Positions 15,683 through 24,907 of a stretch of 64,000 bases of DNA are shown here, piece after piece. This stretch comes from Plantibacter sp. ME-Dv--P-122b (GTDB taxonomy: Bacteria > Actinomycetota > Actinomycetes > Actinomycetales > Microbacteriaceae): the NCBI RefSeq assembly GCF_030209375.1, contig NZ_JARVSC010000002.1:1-64000 (forward strand), in the 5' to 3' direction. How positions within the stretch are numbered: the stretch's first letter is position 1; each line of letters starts with the position of its first letter. The notes under the pieces were generated by a model. The model was given only the letters and a program-made list of their open reading frames with translations, searched no databases and had not been told where the DNA came from. Position numbers and translations under genes: made by a program.

Positions 15683-18226
15683 TCACGCGGCGTCCCGTGC
15701 CTGTGCCGCGAGTGCCCGCTCGACCCCGGCGAGGGCTTCGACGAGCATGCGTCGGAGTGCGGGGACGTCGGGATTGGCGTCCAACCACGCGCGGGTGCGG
15801 TCGCGGAGCTCGGTGGAGGCGAGCGCCGCCGGGTAGAGCCCCTCGACGATGTACTCGGCGATCTTGTAGCTGCGCGACTCCCAGACCGTCGTGAGCGTGG
15901 CGAAGTACGGCTCGACGAGTGGCTGCAGGACGGCCGGGTCGATGACGTGCCCGAACCCGAGACCGACGTTCCGGACGATCGCGTTCGGCTGGTCGTCGTG
16001 CTCGACGACCGAGTCGAACGCTGCACGCTTGCCCTCGACGGTGGGGATCGTCGCCCGTGCGCGAGCGGCCGCCTGCGCACCGTTCGCCGTGTTGTCCTCG
16101 GCGAGCGCCGCATCGATGTCCGAACCGTCCGCGAGACCGAGGAGGACCAGGCCCTCGAGGAGTTCCCAGCGGAGGTCGGTGTCGATCTCCAGACCCGGGA
16201 GCGCAGCGGAGCCGTCGCGCAGCGCACGCAGGTGCTCGCCGTGCTCAGGGGTCGAGGCGAGGGCGGCGAAGAACTTCACGAACTGGAACTGCGCATCGGA
16301 GCCGGCCTCCGCCTCCTGCGCCAGCGTCCAGAGCGCGTCGCCGACCCGCGAGATGGTCGCCAGGCGGCGTTCCGGAGCGACGTAGTTGCGCGCGGCCAGA
16401 CCGAGCTGGCCGAGCGTGGTGCGCAGGGTCGTCGACTCGGTCTCCGTGGCGATGTTGCCGAGGACGAGCTCCACGTAGTCGGAGGCGCTCGACTCGGCGT
16501 CGCGGGTCGCGTCCCAGGCAGCGCCCCAGACCAGCGAGCGTGCGAGCGGGTCCTCGATCGAGGCGAGGTGGCCGATCGCCGTCGCGAGCGACCGCTCGTC
16601 GAGGCGGATCTTCGCGTAGGCGAGGTCGTCGTCGTTCAGCAGCACCAGGTCGGGCTGCGTCTCACCGACGAGCTCCGGCACCTCGGTGAGCGCCCCGTCG
16701 ACGTCGAGTTCGACGCGCTCCGTGCGGACGAGCTTGCCGTCCTGCAGCCGGTACAGGCCGATGGCGAGGCGGTGCGGGCGCAGCGTGTCGTAGTCCGCGG
16801 GGACCGTCTGCCGGACGGTGAACGCGGTGAACGCGCCGTCGGCGTCGACCGTGAACTCCGGGCTCAACGTGCCGACCCCCGCGGTCTCGAGCCACAGCTT
16901 CGACCACTCGCGGAGGTCGCGGCCGCTCGTCGCCTCGAGCTCGACGAGCAGGTCGTCCAGCACGGTGTTGCCGAACTCGTGCTTCCGGAAGTAGTTGCCG
17001 ACGCCGGCGAAGAACGCCTCGATGCCCACCCAGGCGGCGAGCTGCTTCAGGACGGAGCCACCCTTGGCGTAGGTGATGCCGTCGAAGTTGACCTGGACGT
17101 CCTCGAGGTCGTTGATGGTCGCGACGATGGGGTGCGTCGACGGCAGCTGGTCCTGGCGGTACGCCCAGGTCTTCTCCATCGCGTTGAACGTCGTCCAGGC
17201 CTCGGTCCACTCGGTGGCCTCAGCGGTGGCGATCGTCGAAGCCCATTCGGCGAACGACTCGTTCAACCACAGGTCGTTCCACCACTTCATGGTGACGAGG
17301 TCGCCGAACCACATGTGGGCGAGCTCGTGCAGGATCGTGACGACCCGGCGCTCCTTGATCGCGTCGGTCACCTTCGAGCGGAACACGTAGGTCTCGGTAA
17401 AGGTCACCGCGCCGGCGTTCTCCATCGCACCCGCGTTGAACTCGGGGACGAAGAGCTGGTCGTACTTCTCGAACGGGTACGGGTACGCGAACTTCTCCTC
17501 GTAGTAGGCGAAGCCCTGGCGCGTCTTCTCGAAGATGTAGTCGGCGTCGAGGTACTCCGCCAGGCTCTTCCTCGCGAAGACACCCAGCGGGATGGTCCGG
17601 CCGTCGCTCGACGTGAGCTCGCTGCGCACCACGTCGTACGGGCCGGCCACGATGGCCGTGATGTAGGAGGAGATGCGCTGCGTCGGCGCGAAGCTCCAAG
17701 TCGCCGCGCCGTCGTGCGCCGGTACCGGCTCAGGCGTGGGGGAGTTGCTGACGACCTGCCAGGCTTCGGGCGCCGTGATCGTGAAGGTGAACGACGCCTT
17801 CAGATCGGGCTGCTCGAAGACCGCGAACACCCGACGGGAGTCCGGCACCTCGAACTGGCTGTACAGGTACACCTCACCGTCGACGGGGTCGACGAAGCGG
17901 TGGAGGCCCTCACCGGTGTTGGTGTACTCGGCGTCCGCGTCGACGACGAGCACGTTCTCCGCAGCGAGGCCGTCGAGCTGGATGCGAACGCCGTCGGAGA
18001 CGGTCGACGGGTCGAGCTCGACGCCGTTCAGCGAGACGGAGTGGACGGTGCGCGTCATGGCGTCGATGAAGGTCGAGGCACCCGGTTCACCGGTGAAGCG
18101 CACCGTCGTGGTGCTGCGGAACACCTCGGGACCGGTCGTGAGGTCGAGCACGACCTCGTAGCTCGACGTGTCGACGAGCGCCCTGCGCTCCTGGGCTTCG
18201 ACTCGGGTGAGGTTCTCTCCTGGCAC
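15683..18226 (-). CDS. pepN: aminopeptidase N (M1 family)
   Basis: PepN removes N-terminal residues from peptides in the cytoplasm. The 847-residue protein has the M1 substrate-binding GAMEN motif at 266-270 and the zinc site HELAH at 300-304 with the third ligand E323 in NESFAEW. The C-terminal ERAP1-like helical domain completes the usual actinobacterial length. There is no signal peptide. GTG at 18226 has GGGAG about 8 nt upstream. It is divergent from the DsbA-family gene and ends in its own terminator. Confidence 0.97.
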   Translation of the reverse strand: MPGENLTRVEAQERRALVDTSSYEVVLDLTTGPEVFRSTTTVRFTGEPGASTFIDAMTRTVHSVSLNGVELDPSTVSDGVRIQLDGLAAENVLVVDADAEYTNTGEGLHRFVDPVDGEVYLYSQFEVPDSRRVFAVFEQPDLKASFTFTITAPEAWQVVSNSPTPEPVPAHDGAATWSFAPTQRISSYITAIVAGPYDVVRSELTSSDGRTIPLGVFARKSLAEYLDADYIFEKTRQGFAYYEEKFAYPYPFEKYDQLFVPEFNAGAMENAGAVTFTETYVFRSKVTDAIKERRVVTILHELAHMWFGDLVTMKWWNDLWLNESFAEWASTIATAEATEWTEAWTTFNAMEKTWAYRQDQLPSTHPIVATINDLEDVQVNFDGITYAKGGSVLKQLAAWVGIEAFFAGVGNYFRKHEFGNTVLDDLLVELEATSGRDLREWSKLWLETAGVGTLSPEFTVDADGAFTAFTVRQTVPADYDTLRPHRLAIGLYRLQDGKLVRTERVELDVDGALTEVPELVGETQPDLVLLNDDDLAYAKIRLDERSLATAIGHLASIEDPLARSLVWGAAWDATRDAESSASDYVELVLGNIATETESTTLRTTLGQLGLAARNYVAPERRLATISRVGDALWTLAQEAEAGSDAQFQFVKFFAALASTPEHGEHLRALRDGSAALPGLEIDTDLRWELLEGLVLLGLADGSDIDAALAEDNTANGAQAAARARATIPTVEGKRAAFDSVVEHDDQPNAIVRNVGLGFGHVIDPAVLQPLVEPYFATLTTVWESRSYKIAEYIVEGLYPAALASTELRDRTRAWLDANPDVPALRRMLVEALAGVERALAAQARDAA

Positions 18227-18356
18227 AACTGCTCCCTGGTGTTGATGGACACGTGACGTGTGAACTGCACGTGGTCGCTCGTGACGACCGCGGCACGGTC
18301 AACCAGCCTAGACCCGCCGTCCGTCCGTTTCGGGGGAGTCGACGGTGATCGGCGCG

Positions 18357-18362
18357 TAGGGT
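18357..18362 (+). promoter_or_regulatory. candidate leaderless -10 of the DsbA-family gene
   Basis: TAGGGT ends 6 nt before the ATG at 18369. No Shine-Dalgarno sequence is present in the 6-nt gap GACGAC. Confidence 0.5.
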
Positions 18363-18368
18363 GACGAC

Positions 18369-18992
18369 ATGACGACTACCGCTGCAGACACCACCCGCGT
18401 CGACTTCTGGTTCGACCCCTCCTGCCCATGGGCCTGGATGACCTCGCGTTGGGTCGACGAGGTCACCGACGCCCGGAACCTCGACGTCCACTGGCACATC
18501 ATGAGCCTCGCCGTCCTCAACGAGGACCAGGACGTCAGCGACGAGTACCGGGCCTTCTTCCCCCGGGCGCTCCGATACACACGGCTCGTCGCCGCTGCCG
18601 CAGCCGAACACGGACAATCGGTCGTCAAGCCCCTCTACGACGCGCTCGGAACGCGGATCCACCCCGGCGGACGCGCGGAGGACGTCGACGCCATGATCGC
18701 CGAAGCCCTCGCCGAGACCGGGCTCCCGGCGGCGCTCGCCGAAGCGTCGACGACGGACACCTACGACGGGCCCATGCGCGAGAGCCACTTCGACGGCATC
18801 GGACGGGTCGGTCAGGACGTCGGCACCCCCGTCATCGCGATCGACGACGTGGCGTTCTTCGGACCCGTCATCTCGCCGGCGCCGAAGGGCGAGCAGGCGC
18901 TCGCACTGTGGGACGGTGTCGTCGCCGCTGCCGCCTACCCGGGCTTCTTCGAGCTGAAGCGCAGCCGCACGGCGGACCCGATCTTCGACTGA
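18369..18992 (+). CDS. DsbA-family protein, mycothiol-dependent nitroreductase (Rv2466c-like)
   Basis: The 207-residue thioredoxin-fold protein aligns by eye with Mycobacterium tuberculosis Rv2466c: VDFWFDPSCPWAWMTSRW, HWHIMSLAVLNED, SHFDGIGRVGQDVGTPVIAI and YPGFFELKRSRT. It is cytoplasmic, with no signal peptide. Rv2466c is a mycothiol-dependent reductase with a CPWC active site, whereas here the motif is CPWA, so only the nucleophilic cysteine is kept and a monothiol mechanism with mycothiol is implied. It is divergent from pepN and followed by rpiB. Confidence 0.88.
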   Translation: MTTTAADTTRVDFWFDPSCPWAWMTSRWVDEVTDARNLDVHWHIMSLAVLNEDQDVSDEYRAFFPRALRYTRLVAAAAAEHGQSVVKPLYDALGTRIHPGGRAEDVDAMIAEALAETGLPAALAEASTTDTYDGPMRESHFDGIGRVGQDVGTPVIAIDDVAFFGPVISPAPKGEQALALWDGVVAAAAYPGFFELKRSRTADPIFD

Positions 18993-19015
18993 CGCGGCGC
19001 CGGCGCCCGGAACCC

Positions 19016-19021
19016 TAGACT
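19016..19021 (+). promoter_or_regulatory. candidate leaderless -10 of rpiB
   Basis: TAGACT ends 6 nt before the rpiB ATG. The gap TTCCCC has no Shine-Dalgarno sequence. Confidence 0.5.
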
Positions 19022-19027
19022 TTCCCC

Positions 19028-19516
19028 ATGCGCATCCACATCGCCACCGATCACGCCGGTCTCGAGCTCAGTCAGTTCCTGCAGGACCACCTGCGCGCAG
19101 CCGGTCACGACGTCGTGGACCACGGCCCGGCCGAGTACGACGCGTTGGACGACTACCCGGCGTTCTGCATCAACGCGGCGAAGGCCGTCGTGCGCGACCA
19201 GCAGGCCGGTGTGGACGCCCTCGGCGTGGTGTTCGGCGGCTCGGGCAACGGCGAGCAGATCGCTGCGAACAAGGTCGTCGGTGTCCGCGCGGCGCTCGTC
19301 TGGAACCTCAGCACGGCGCAGCTGGCTCGGCAGCACAACGACGCCAACGTCATCTCGATCGGTGCGCGTCAGCACAGCACCGACGAGGCGGTGTCCTTCA
19401 TCGACGCGTTCATCGCCGAGCCGTTCAGCCTCGAGGAACGTCACGCCCGTCGGATCGCCCAGCTCGCCGAGTTCGAGGCGACCGGCACCATCGCCGGCAA
19501 GCACGTCGACGCCTGA
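19028..19516 (+). CDS. rpiB: ribose-5-phosphate isomerase B
   Basis: RpiB interconverts ribose 5-phosphate and ribulose 5-phosphate in the pentose phosphate pathway. The 162-residue protein starts MRIHIATDHAGLELSQFL and carries FGGSGNGEQIAANKV. In this subtype E76 replaces the catalytic cysteine of the E. coli enzyme, as in M. tuberculosis RpiB. NLSTAQLARQHNDANVISIG is the standard phosphate-binding segment. It is probably leaderless. nei starts 62 nt downstream with its own ribosome site, and the two may be co-transcribed. Confidence 0.96.
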   Translation: MRIHIATDHAGLELSQFLQDHLRAAGHDVVDHGPAEYDALDDYPAFCINAAKAVVRDQQAGVDALGVVFGGSGNGEQIAANKVVGVRAALVWNLSTAQLARQHNDANVISIGARQHSTDEAVSFIDAFIAEPFSLEERHARRIAQLAEFEATGTIAGKHVDA

Positions 19517-19578
19517 CGCGTCCTCCACCGCCACCGCGCGGCGCGCCGGATCGCGCCCCCACCGAGTGAGGAGTCACC

Positions 19579-20580
19579 ATGCCCGAGGGGCACTCCGTCC
19601 ATCGCATCGCCCGACAGTTCGCTCAGAACTTCGTCGGACACCGGGTCGCCGTGTCGTCCCCCCAGGGGCGCTTCGCCGAGGGTGCCGCCGTGCTCGACGG
19701 CCGGACGGTCACCGACGCCAAGGCCGTGGGCAAGCAGATGTTCCTCGAGTTCGACGACGGACTGTGGCTGCGGGTGCACCTCGGGCTGTACGGCGCATGG
19801 GACTTCGCCGGTGAGATCCGCTCGGACCCGACCATCGCCGCCTCGAACGGTCGCATGGGGCAGACGAACCAGCGCGGCACGGTGCTCGACGACGACGATG
19901 CGCCGATCCACGATGCGGACGGGGAGAACTCCCTGCACAGCATCGGTGCACCGCGCCGGGCCCGGGTCCGGATGTCCGAGCAGTCGAGTCCACTCGCCGA
20001 GATCGACGAGCGGTTCCCACCCGAACCGGTGGGTCAGGTGCGCGTGCGGCTGTTGACCGAGACGACCGTGGCGGATCTCCGCGGGCCGACCGCCTGCGAG
20101 GTGATCGACGCCGGCGGGGTGCAGGCCGTCATCGATCGGCTCGGACCGGATCCACTGCTCGACCCGAGCGTGGAAGCGGGGGAGCGGTTCGTGTCGCGTG
20201 CGCACCGCAAGGGTTCCCCGATCGGTCTGCTCCTCATGGATCAGCAGATCATCAGCGGGATCGGCAACGTCTACCGCGCCGAGCTCCTGTTCCGCGCCCG
20301 TCTCGATCCGCACCGCACCGGGAAGACGGTCCCCGTCGAGACGCTTCGCGAGATCTGGCTCGACTGGACGCGGTTGCTCGCGATCGGGGTCGAGACCGGA
20401 CAGATGATGACGATGGACGACCTGTCGGCGGCCGACTATCGCCTCGCGATGGCCAACCGCGCCGATCGCCACTGGGTCTACAAGCGGGAGGGACTGCCGT
20501 GCCGGGTCTGCGGGACGAACATCCTCCTCGAGGAGATGGGCGCCCGCAAGCTGTACTGGTGCCCGAACTGTCAGCGCTGA
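19579..20580 (+). CDS. nei: Fpg/Nei family DNA glycosylase
   Basis: A base-excision repair enzyme that removes oxidised bases and nicks the abasic site. The 333-residue protein begins MPEGHSVHRIARQ, where P2 (after Met removal) is the Schiff-base nucleophile and E3 the catalytic acid. The PEGHSVHR start groups it with mycobacterial Nei2 rather than Fpg (PELPEV). The helix-two-turn-helix IISGIGNVYRAELLF and a C-terminal zinc finger with CRVC and CPNC complete it. GTGAGGAG precedes the ATG. A fairly long insert (residues about 90-145) is unusual but in frame. Confidence 0.92.
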   Translation: MPEGHSVHRIARQFAQNFVGHRVAVSSPQGRFAEGAAVLDGRTVTDAKAVGKQMFLEFDDGLWLRVHLGLYGAWDFAGEIRSDPTIAASNGRMGQTNQRGTVLDDDDAPIHDADGENSLHSIGAPRRARVRMSEQSSPLAEIDERFPPEPVGQVRVRLLTETTVADLRGPTACEVIDAGGVQAVIDRLGPDPLLDPSVEAGERFVSRAHRKGSPIGLLLMDQQIISGIGNVYRAELLFRARLDPHRTGKTVPVETLREIWLDWTRLLAIGVETGQMMTMDDLSAADYRLAMANRADRHWVYKREGLPCRVCGTNILLEEMGARKLYWCPNCQR

Positions 20581-20617
20581 ACCGAACCCGCCTGCCCAAC
20601 CGACGAGGACCGATGTG

Positions 20618-22171
20618 ATGACCGAGTACCGCCCTGGACGCGACGGCGACCTCGTCACGACGATCGCCGACGTCCACCTGTCCGGACCGCGCCGCGGAGG
20701 CTCGTCCGACGCCGAACGGGTCGACGTCCTGCTCGAGGACGGCGCGATCGTGGCGATCCGACCCGCCGACCCCGAGGTCCTCCGTAGCAGCGACCCCGGT
20801 GTGTTGGACGGCGGTGGTGGCTTCCTCCTGCCGGGGCTCTGGGACCACCACGTGCACTTCACCCAGTGGGCGCGCACGGCCAGGCGCGTCGACCTGTCCT
20901 CTGCTGAATCCGCCGCCGAGGCGGTCGAGTTGGTCGCTGAGCGGATCGCTCAGGAGGCCGACGGTGACGGCTGGGTCGAGGGCGCGAGGTTCCGGGACGC
21001 CCTCTGGCCGGACACGCCGACGTTCGCACTGCTCGACGCGATCGCACCGGACCGCGAGGTCGTGCTGGTCAGTGCCGACTTGCACTGCTGCTGGCTGAAC
21101 AGCGCGGCGCTCCGGGCCACGGGCTTCGCCGACCATCCCACCGGCCTGTTGCGGGAGGAGGAGTCCTTCGCCGTCCTCAAACAGCTCGACCAGGTCGCCG
21201 ACGAGCTCTCCGACCGCTGGGTCGACGCCGCAGCCGATCAGGCGGCATCCCGCGGCGTCGTCGGTGTCGTCGACCTGGAGATGCGCTGGAACGCCGCTGA
21301 CTGGATCCGTCGGGTCGGGAACGGGACTCGCGCGCTCCGCATCTCCTTCGGCGTCTACGCCGAGCACCTCGAGCGCGCGATCGACGCCGGGCTCGTGACC
21401 GGGGGAGTGCTCGCCGGAACGGACGGCCTGGTGCAGGTCGGGCCGTTCAAGGTCATCACCGACGGATCCCTCAACACCCGGACGGCCTGCTGCGAAGCGC
21501 CCTACCCTGGTTCGGCCCCGGGAGCCGATGCGCACGGCATGCTCAACGTGCCACCGGAGCGGCTCACGGCCCTGCTCACGCTGGCGACCGCCAACGGACT
21601 CCACTGCGCGGTGCACGCCATCGGCGACCGGGCGAACACCCTCGCCCTCGACGCCATCGAGACGACTGGCGCGACGGGGACGATCGAGCACGCACAGTTG
21701 CTCCGGGCATCGGATCTGGAACGGTTCGCCCGGACCGGGACGGCGGCGAGTGTCCAGCCGGAACACGCGATGGACGATCGGGACATCGCGGAGGTCCACT
21801 GGGCCGGGCGCACCGATCGCGCCTTCGTGCTCCGCAGCCTCCTCGACGCCGGTGCCACGCTCCGACTCGGTTCCGACGCCCCGGTCGCCCCGCTCGACCC
21901 GTGGGTCTCCATCGCCGCGGCCGTGACGCGCAGTCGAGACGGACGTGAGGCCTGGCATGGGGAGCAGGCCATCACGGTCGAGGAGGCGCTGGCGGCGTCG
22001 ACCAGAGGGGACGACGACGTCGTGGCCGTCGGCCGCCCCGCCGACCTCGTCATCGTGCCGTTCGACCCGTTCTCCTGCGCGCCGGAGGCCCTGCGCACCA
22101 TGCCGGTCCGTGCGACGATGCTGGGTGGGCGCCTGACGGCGGCTCCATCCGTCCACCCGGCCGGGGGATAG
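20618..22171 (+). CDS. amidohydrolase family protein (YtcJ-like)
   Basis: The 517-residue protein is a metal-dependent hydrolase of the amidohydrolase 3 type: the metal-binding HxH in GLWDHHVHF (about residue 75), HCAVHAIGDRAN, then GTIEHAQLL and LRLGSDAPVAPLDPW. This supports cytoplasmic hydrolysis of an amide or related bond in an unknown substrate. ATG at 20618 follows GAGGA by 8 nt. A GTG three bases earlier is an equally simple alternative. It lies 37 nt after nei but is not functionally related to it. Confidence 0.85.
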   Translation: MTEYRPGRDGDLVTTIADVHLSGPRRGGSSDAERVDVLLEDGAIVAIRPADPEVLRSSDPGVLDGGGGFLLPGLWDHHVHFTQWARTARRVDLSSAESAAEAVELVAERIAQEADGDGWVEGARFRDALWPDTPTFALLDAIAPDREVVLVSADLHCCWLNSAALRATGFADHPTGLLREEESFAVLKQLDQVADELSDRWVDAAADQAASRGVVGVVDLEMRWNAADWIRRVGNGTRALRISFGVYAEHLERAIDAGLVTGGVLAGTDGLVQVGPFKVITDGSLNTRTACCEAPYPGSAPGADAHGMLNVPPERLTALLTLATANGLHCAVHAIGDRANTLALDAIETTGATGTIEHAQLLRASDLERFARTGTAASVQPEHAMDDRDIAEVHWAGRTDRAFVLRSLLDAGATLRLGSDAPVAPLDPWVSIAAAVTRSRDGREAWHGEQAITVEEALAASTRGDDDVVAVGRPADLVIVPFDPFSCAPEALRTMPVRATMLGGRLTAAPSVHPAGG

Positions 22172-22237
22172 CCCCCGATCGGAACGGGGCGTCCACCGGA
22201 TGCCGCTCGTCGGCGGAGCCGAACAGACTGAGGTGAG

Positions 22238-22255
22238 CCCGGCGCGAGAGCCGGG
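22238..22255 (+). other. small hairpin upstream of the second sensor kinase gene
   Basis: CCCGGC and GCCGGG form a 6-bp stem with a GCGAGA loop between the amidohydrolase stop and the kinase start. It could be a weak terminator or an mRNA 5' structure, and neither is well supported. Confidence 0.3.
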
Positions 22256-22281
22256 ACCGCTCCGTCGAAAGGACCTCGTTC

Positions 22282-23655
22282 ATGACCACCGCCATCGGCC
22301 GGCAGCTCGACGCGTCGGCGAAGCCTGATCCCTCCACCCGAGGCGCATGGCGATATGGTCGGCTCTGGCGGGACGTCCCCGGATCGCTCCTGTTCCTGCT
22401 GCCCAACCTGCCGATCGTGATCGCCGGCAGCGTCGTCGCCGTCGTGATCCTTTCGCTCGGCTTCGGGCTCGCGATCCTGGGGGTCGGTCTCCTGATCATC
22501 GTCGGCGGCCTCTGGGTCTCGCGGGCGTTCGTGGAGATGGAGGTCGCGCGTCTCCGCACGACGGGGCTCCCGCCGATCCGACGAGGAGCCTGGCGGTCGT
22601 CCATCGGGACCGAGACGACACTGGGTGCCGTGCTCGCTCCACTCGCCGGACCGCGTTGGTGGCTGGCGGCACTGCACACGGTCCTCGTGAACCCGATCGT
22701 CGGGGGCATCACCTGGGGGCTGACCATCACCTGGACCGTGGGTGCCGTCGCCGGCACGACGTACTGGATCTGGGCGGACCGGCTCTCGGCTGGTTCGTCC
22801 TCGGGCTTCGCGGAGCTGCTGGCTCCCACGCTGGACCCGTCTGAGGTGTTGCTCGCCGACAAGCTCTGGAATCTCGTGCTCGGTGTCGTGTTCCTCGTGA
22901 CGCTCCCGCTGATCCTCCGGGTGCTGGTGCTGCTGCACCACGCCATCGCCTCCGGGCTGTTCGGTGCGCGGCCACAGGAGGAGCTGCGAGCCGAGCTGCT
23001 GGCGGAGCGACGTGCACGCGGTGCCGCCGTCTCGGCTGAGGCGGGCGCGGTGCGGCGGCTCGAGCGGGACATCCACGACGGTCCGCAGCAGCGACTCGTC
23101 CGGCTGCAGATGGATCTCGCGGCCGCCGAACGACGCCTCGACACGGACCCCGCCTCGGTACGCTCGCTCCTGGGCGAGGCGCGGGCCCAGGCCGCCGAGA
23201 CACTCGACGAACTCCGTGCGCTCTCGAAGGGCCTGATGCCGCCACTGCTGCAGGACCGCGGCCTCGTCGCCGCACTCGACGACCTCGCCGCGCGGTGTCC
23301 GGTGCCGACGAGGACGGAGCTGGCGGTCGTCTCCTCGGTGACGCTGCCTCGGGAGACGGAACGCGGGATCTACTTCATCGTCGCCGAACTCCTGACCAAC
23401 GTGTCGAAGCATGCGGATGCGCGGCGGGCCGGCGTCGAGGCCCACGCGACGGTGGACCAGCAGCTGGGTTCGCAGCTCACCCTGCGCGTGACGGACGACG
23501 GTCGGGGCGGCGCGCACCTGGAACCGGGCCACGGCCTCGAAGGCCTGACGGAACGGGCGCAGGGCCTTGGCGGGAGACTGGTGATCGAGCCGGCCCCGGT
23601 GTGGGACGGTGTCGCACGTGGCAGCGCCGTCTCGATCTCGCTCCCCGTAGGCTGA
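22282..23655 (+). CDS. sensor histidine kinase with putative sensor domain
   Basis: A 457-residue kinase. The N-terminal region has four hydrophobic segments (about 37-80, 115-160 and 200-225) resembling the actinobacterial 'putative sensor' membrane domain. It is followed by HisKA_3 with the phospho-acceptor in RLERDIHDGPQQRLVRLQM and a HATPase domain with ELLTNVSKHADA, DDGRGG and GLEGLTERA. GAAAGGA precedes the ATG. The response regulator begins 4 nt after its stop codon. Confidence 0.93.
   Translation: MTTAIGRQLDASAKPDPSTRGAWRYGRLWRDVPGSLLFLLPNLPIVIAGSVVAVVILSLGFGLAILGVGLLIIVGGLWVSRAFVEMEVARLRTTGLPPIRRGAWRSSIGTETTLGAVLAPLAGPRWWLAALHTVLVNPIVGGITWGLTITWTVGAVAGTTYWIWADRLSAGSSSGFAELLAPTLDPSEVLLADKLWNLVLGVVFLVTLPLILRVLVLLHHAIASGLFGARPQEELRAELLAERRARGAAVSAEAGAVRRLERDIHDGPQQRLVRLQMDLAAAERRLDTDPASVRSLLGEARAQAAETLDELRALSKGLMPPLLQDRGLVAALDDLAARCPVPTRTELAVVSSVTLPRETERGIYFIVAELLTNVSKHADARRAGVEAHATVDQQLGSQLTLRVTDDGRGGAHLEPGHGLEGLTERAQGLGGRLVIEPAPVWDGVARGSAVSISLPVG
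23648..23653 (+). promoter_or_regulatory. candidate leaderless -10 of the second response regulator
   Basis: TAGGCT ends 6 nt before the GTG at 23660 and sits in the last codons of the kinase gene. It would allow the regulator to be made without the kinase. Because it lies in coding sequence it could be coincidental. Confidence 0.35.
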
Positions 23656-23659
23656 ACGG

Positions 23660-24337
23660 GTGATCAGCCCCGACCGTGCCGCTGGTGGACCGCTCCGCAT
23701 CGTGATCGCCGAGGACTCGACGCTCCTCCGCGAGGGTTTGATCAGACTCTTCGACGAGGCGGGCTTCGTCACGGTCGCCGCGTACGGCGATGCGGAGGCG
23801 CTCCAGCACGGACTCGCGGCGGACCGACCAAACCTCATCGTCATGGACGTCCGTATGCCGCCCACGTTCCGGGACGAAGGGGTCCGAGCGGCGATAGCGC
23901 TGCGTGCCGTGCATCCCGACCTCCCCGTCCTGCTGCTCAGCCAGTACGTCGAGACCGTCTACGCCCGGGAGCTGCTCGCGGACGGCGGGCGCGGGATCGG
24001 CTATCTGCTCAAGGACCGCGTGGCCTCCCTGGAAGAGGTCCAGGACGCCATCCACCGGCTGGTCGGGGGAGGGACCGTCCTCGACCCCGACGTCGTCCGC
24101 ACCCTGTTCGCAGCACAGCGCGATCCGTTGGTCGGCCTGACGCCACGTGAGACGGAGGTGCTCTCCGCCATGGCGGAGGGGCGCACGAACACGGCGATCG
24201 CCGAACACCTGCGGGTCGGTGTCGGTGCGGTCGAGAAGCACATCTCGGCCATCTTCCAGAAGCTCGGTCTCGAGGACTCCGGAAGCGACCACCGACGCGT
24301 CCTCGCGGTCCTCGCCCTGCTCCAGCGCAACGGTTGA
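23660..24337 (+). CDS. NarL/LuxR-type response regulator
   Basis: The 225-residue protein has a receiver domain with D63 in LIVMDVRMPPTF and the conserved lysine in YLLKDRV, then a LuxR helix-turn-helix with GLTPRETEVLSAMAEGRTN and VGAVEKHISAIFQKLGL. It is paired with the kinase just upstream. The start is GTG at 23660 and there is no Shine-Dalgarno sequence. It ends before a bidirectional terminator shared with dps. Confidence 0.95.
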   Translation: MISPDRAAGGPLRIVIAEDSTLLREGLIRLFDEAGFVTVAAYGDAEALQHGLAADRPNLIVMDVRMPPTFRDEGVRAAIALRAVHPDLPVLLLSQYVETVYARELLADGGRGIGYLLKDRVASLEEVQDAIHRLVGGGTVLDPDVVRTLFAAQRDPLVGLTPRETEVLSAMAEGRTNTAIAEHLRVGVGAVEKHISAIFQKLGLEDSGSDHRRVLAVLALLQRNG

Positions 24338-24353
24338 AGGGTGACACGCGCGA

Positions 24354-24387
24354 CGAAGGGGCAGTCACGGATGACTGCCCCTTCGTG
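24354..24387. terminator. bidirectional terminator between the response regulator and dps
   Basis: A perfect 15-bp inverted repeat (24354-24368 with 24373-24387) with a CGGA loop lies between two convergent genes. No U-tract flanks it. Confidence 0.8.
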
Positions 24388-24418
24388 GGTGGTGCTGGCG
24401 GGTCGTCCCGCCGGGGTG

Positions 24419-24907
24419 CTACCGGCTGAGGTGCGCGAAGAGGAACCAGCGGTCCTTGTCGAGGCCGCGGGCGATCTCGATCGCGATGTCCTGGCTGGTC
24501 TGGTCGAGCTCGTCGAGCTCGTCGACCGCGGTGTTGACCGAGGCGGAGGCGGCGTCGATGAGGGCGATGACCTCGGCGATGGTGCGGTCGGACTGCTGGA
24601 AGCCCTCGCTCAGCTCGGGCGTGCTCGTCTTAGCGGCGACGGTGCTGAGCCGTGCGTCGACCGGGAGGCCGAGGGCGACGATGCGCTCCGCGGCGAGGTC
24701 TGCCCACTCCTGTGCGTGGTCGACGATGTCGTCCAGCAGCTCGTGGACGCCGATGAAGTTCGCGCCACGGACGTGCCAGTGGGCCTGCTTGCCGTTGACG
24801 ACGATGGCGGTGAGGTCGACGACGACGGGGCTGAGGAACTGCGCGGTGCCTGCTGCGACGTCCGGGTTGGCGACGGCCTGCGGAATTGAGGTGGTGATGT
24901 CGGTCAT
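24419..24907 (-). CDS. dps: Dps-family ferritin-like protein
   Basis: Dps forms a 12-subunit shell that oxidises iron with hydrogen peroxide and protects DNA in stress. The 162-residue protein has the ferroxidase-site region NGKQAHWHVRGANFIGVHELLDDIVDHAQEWAD in which the His, Asp and Glu ligands are kept; only segments are quoted here: QAHWHVRG, ELLDDIVD, HAQEWAD. AGGGG lies before the ATG at 24907. On the minus strand TTGCGG and TACCGT with a 16-nt spacer (about 24975-25003) form a possible promoter. Confidence 0.93.
   Translation of the reverse strand: MTDITTSIPQAVANPDVAAGTAQFLSPVVVDLTAIVVNGKQAHWHVRGANFIGVHELLDDIVDHAQEWADLAAERIVALGLPVDARLSTVAAKTSTPELSEGFQQSDRTIAEVIALIDAASASVNTAVDELDELDQTSQDIAIEIARGLDKDRWFLFAHLSR

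Noticed and set aside
14852-18256. Very long open frame antisense to pepN and the kinase
   Set aside because: It is a GC-rich shadow frame: Arg/Val/Glu-rich with no recognisable domain, while pepN on the other strand has GAMEN and HELAH motifs.
18369-18992. The DsbA-family protein as redox partner of VKOR
   Set aside because: It has no signal peptide and has CPWA in place of CxxC. VKOR needs an exported CxxC partner.
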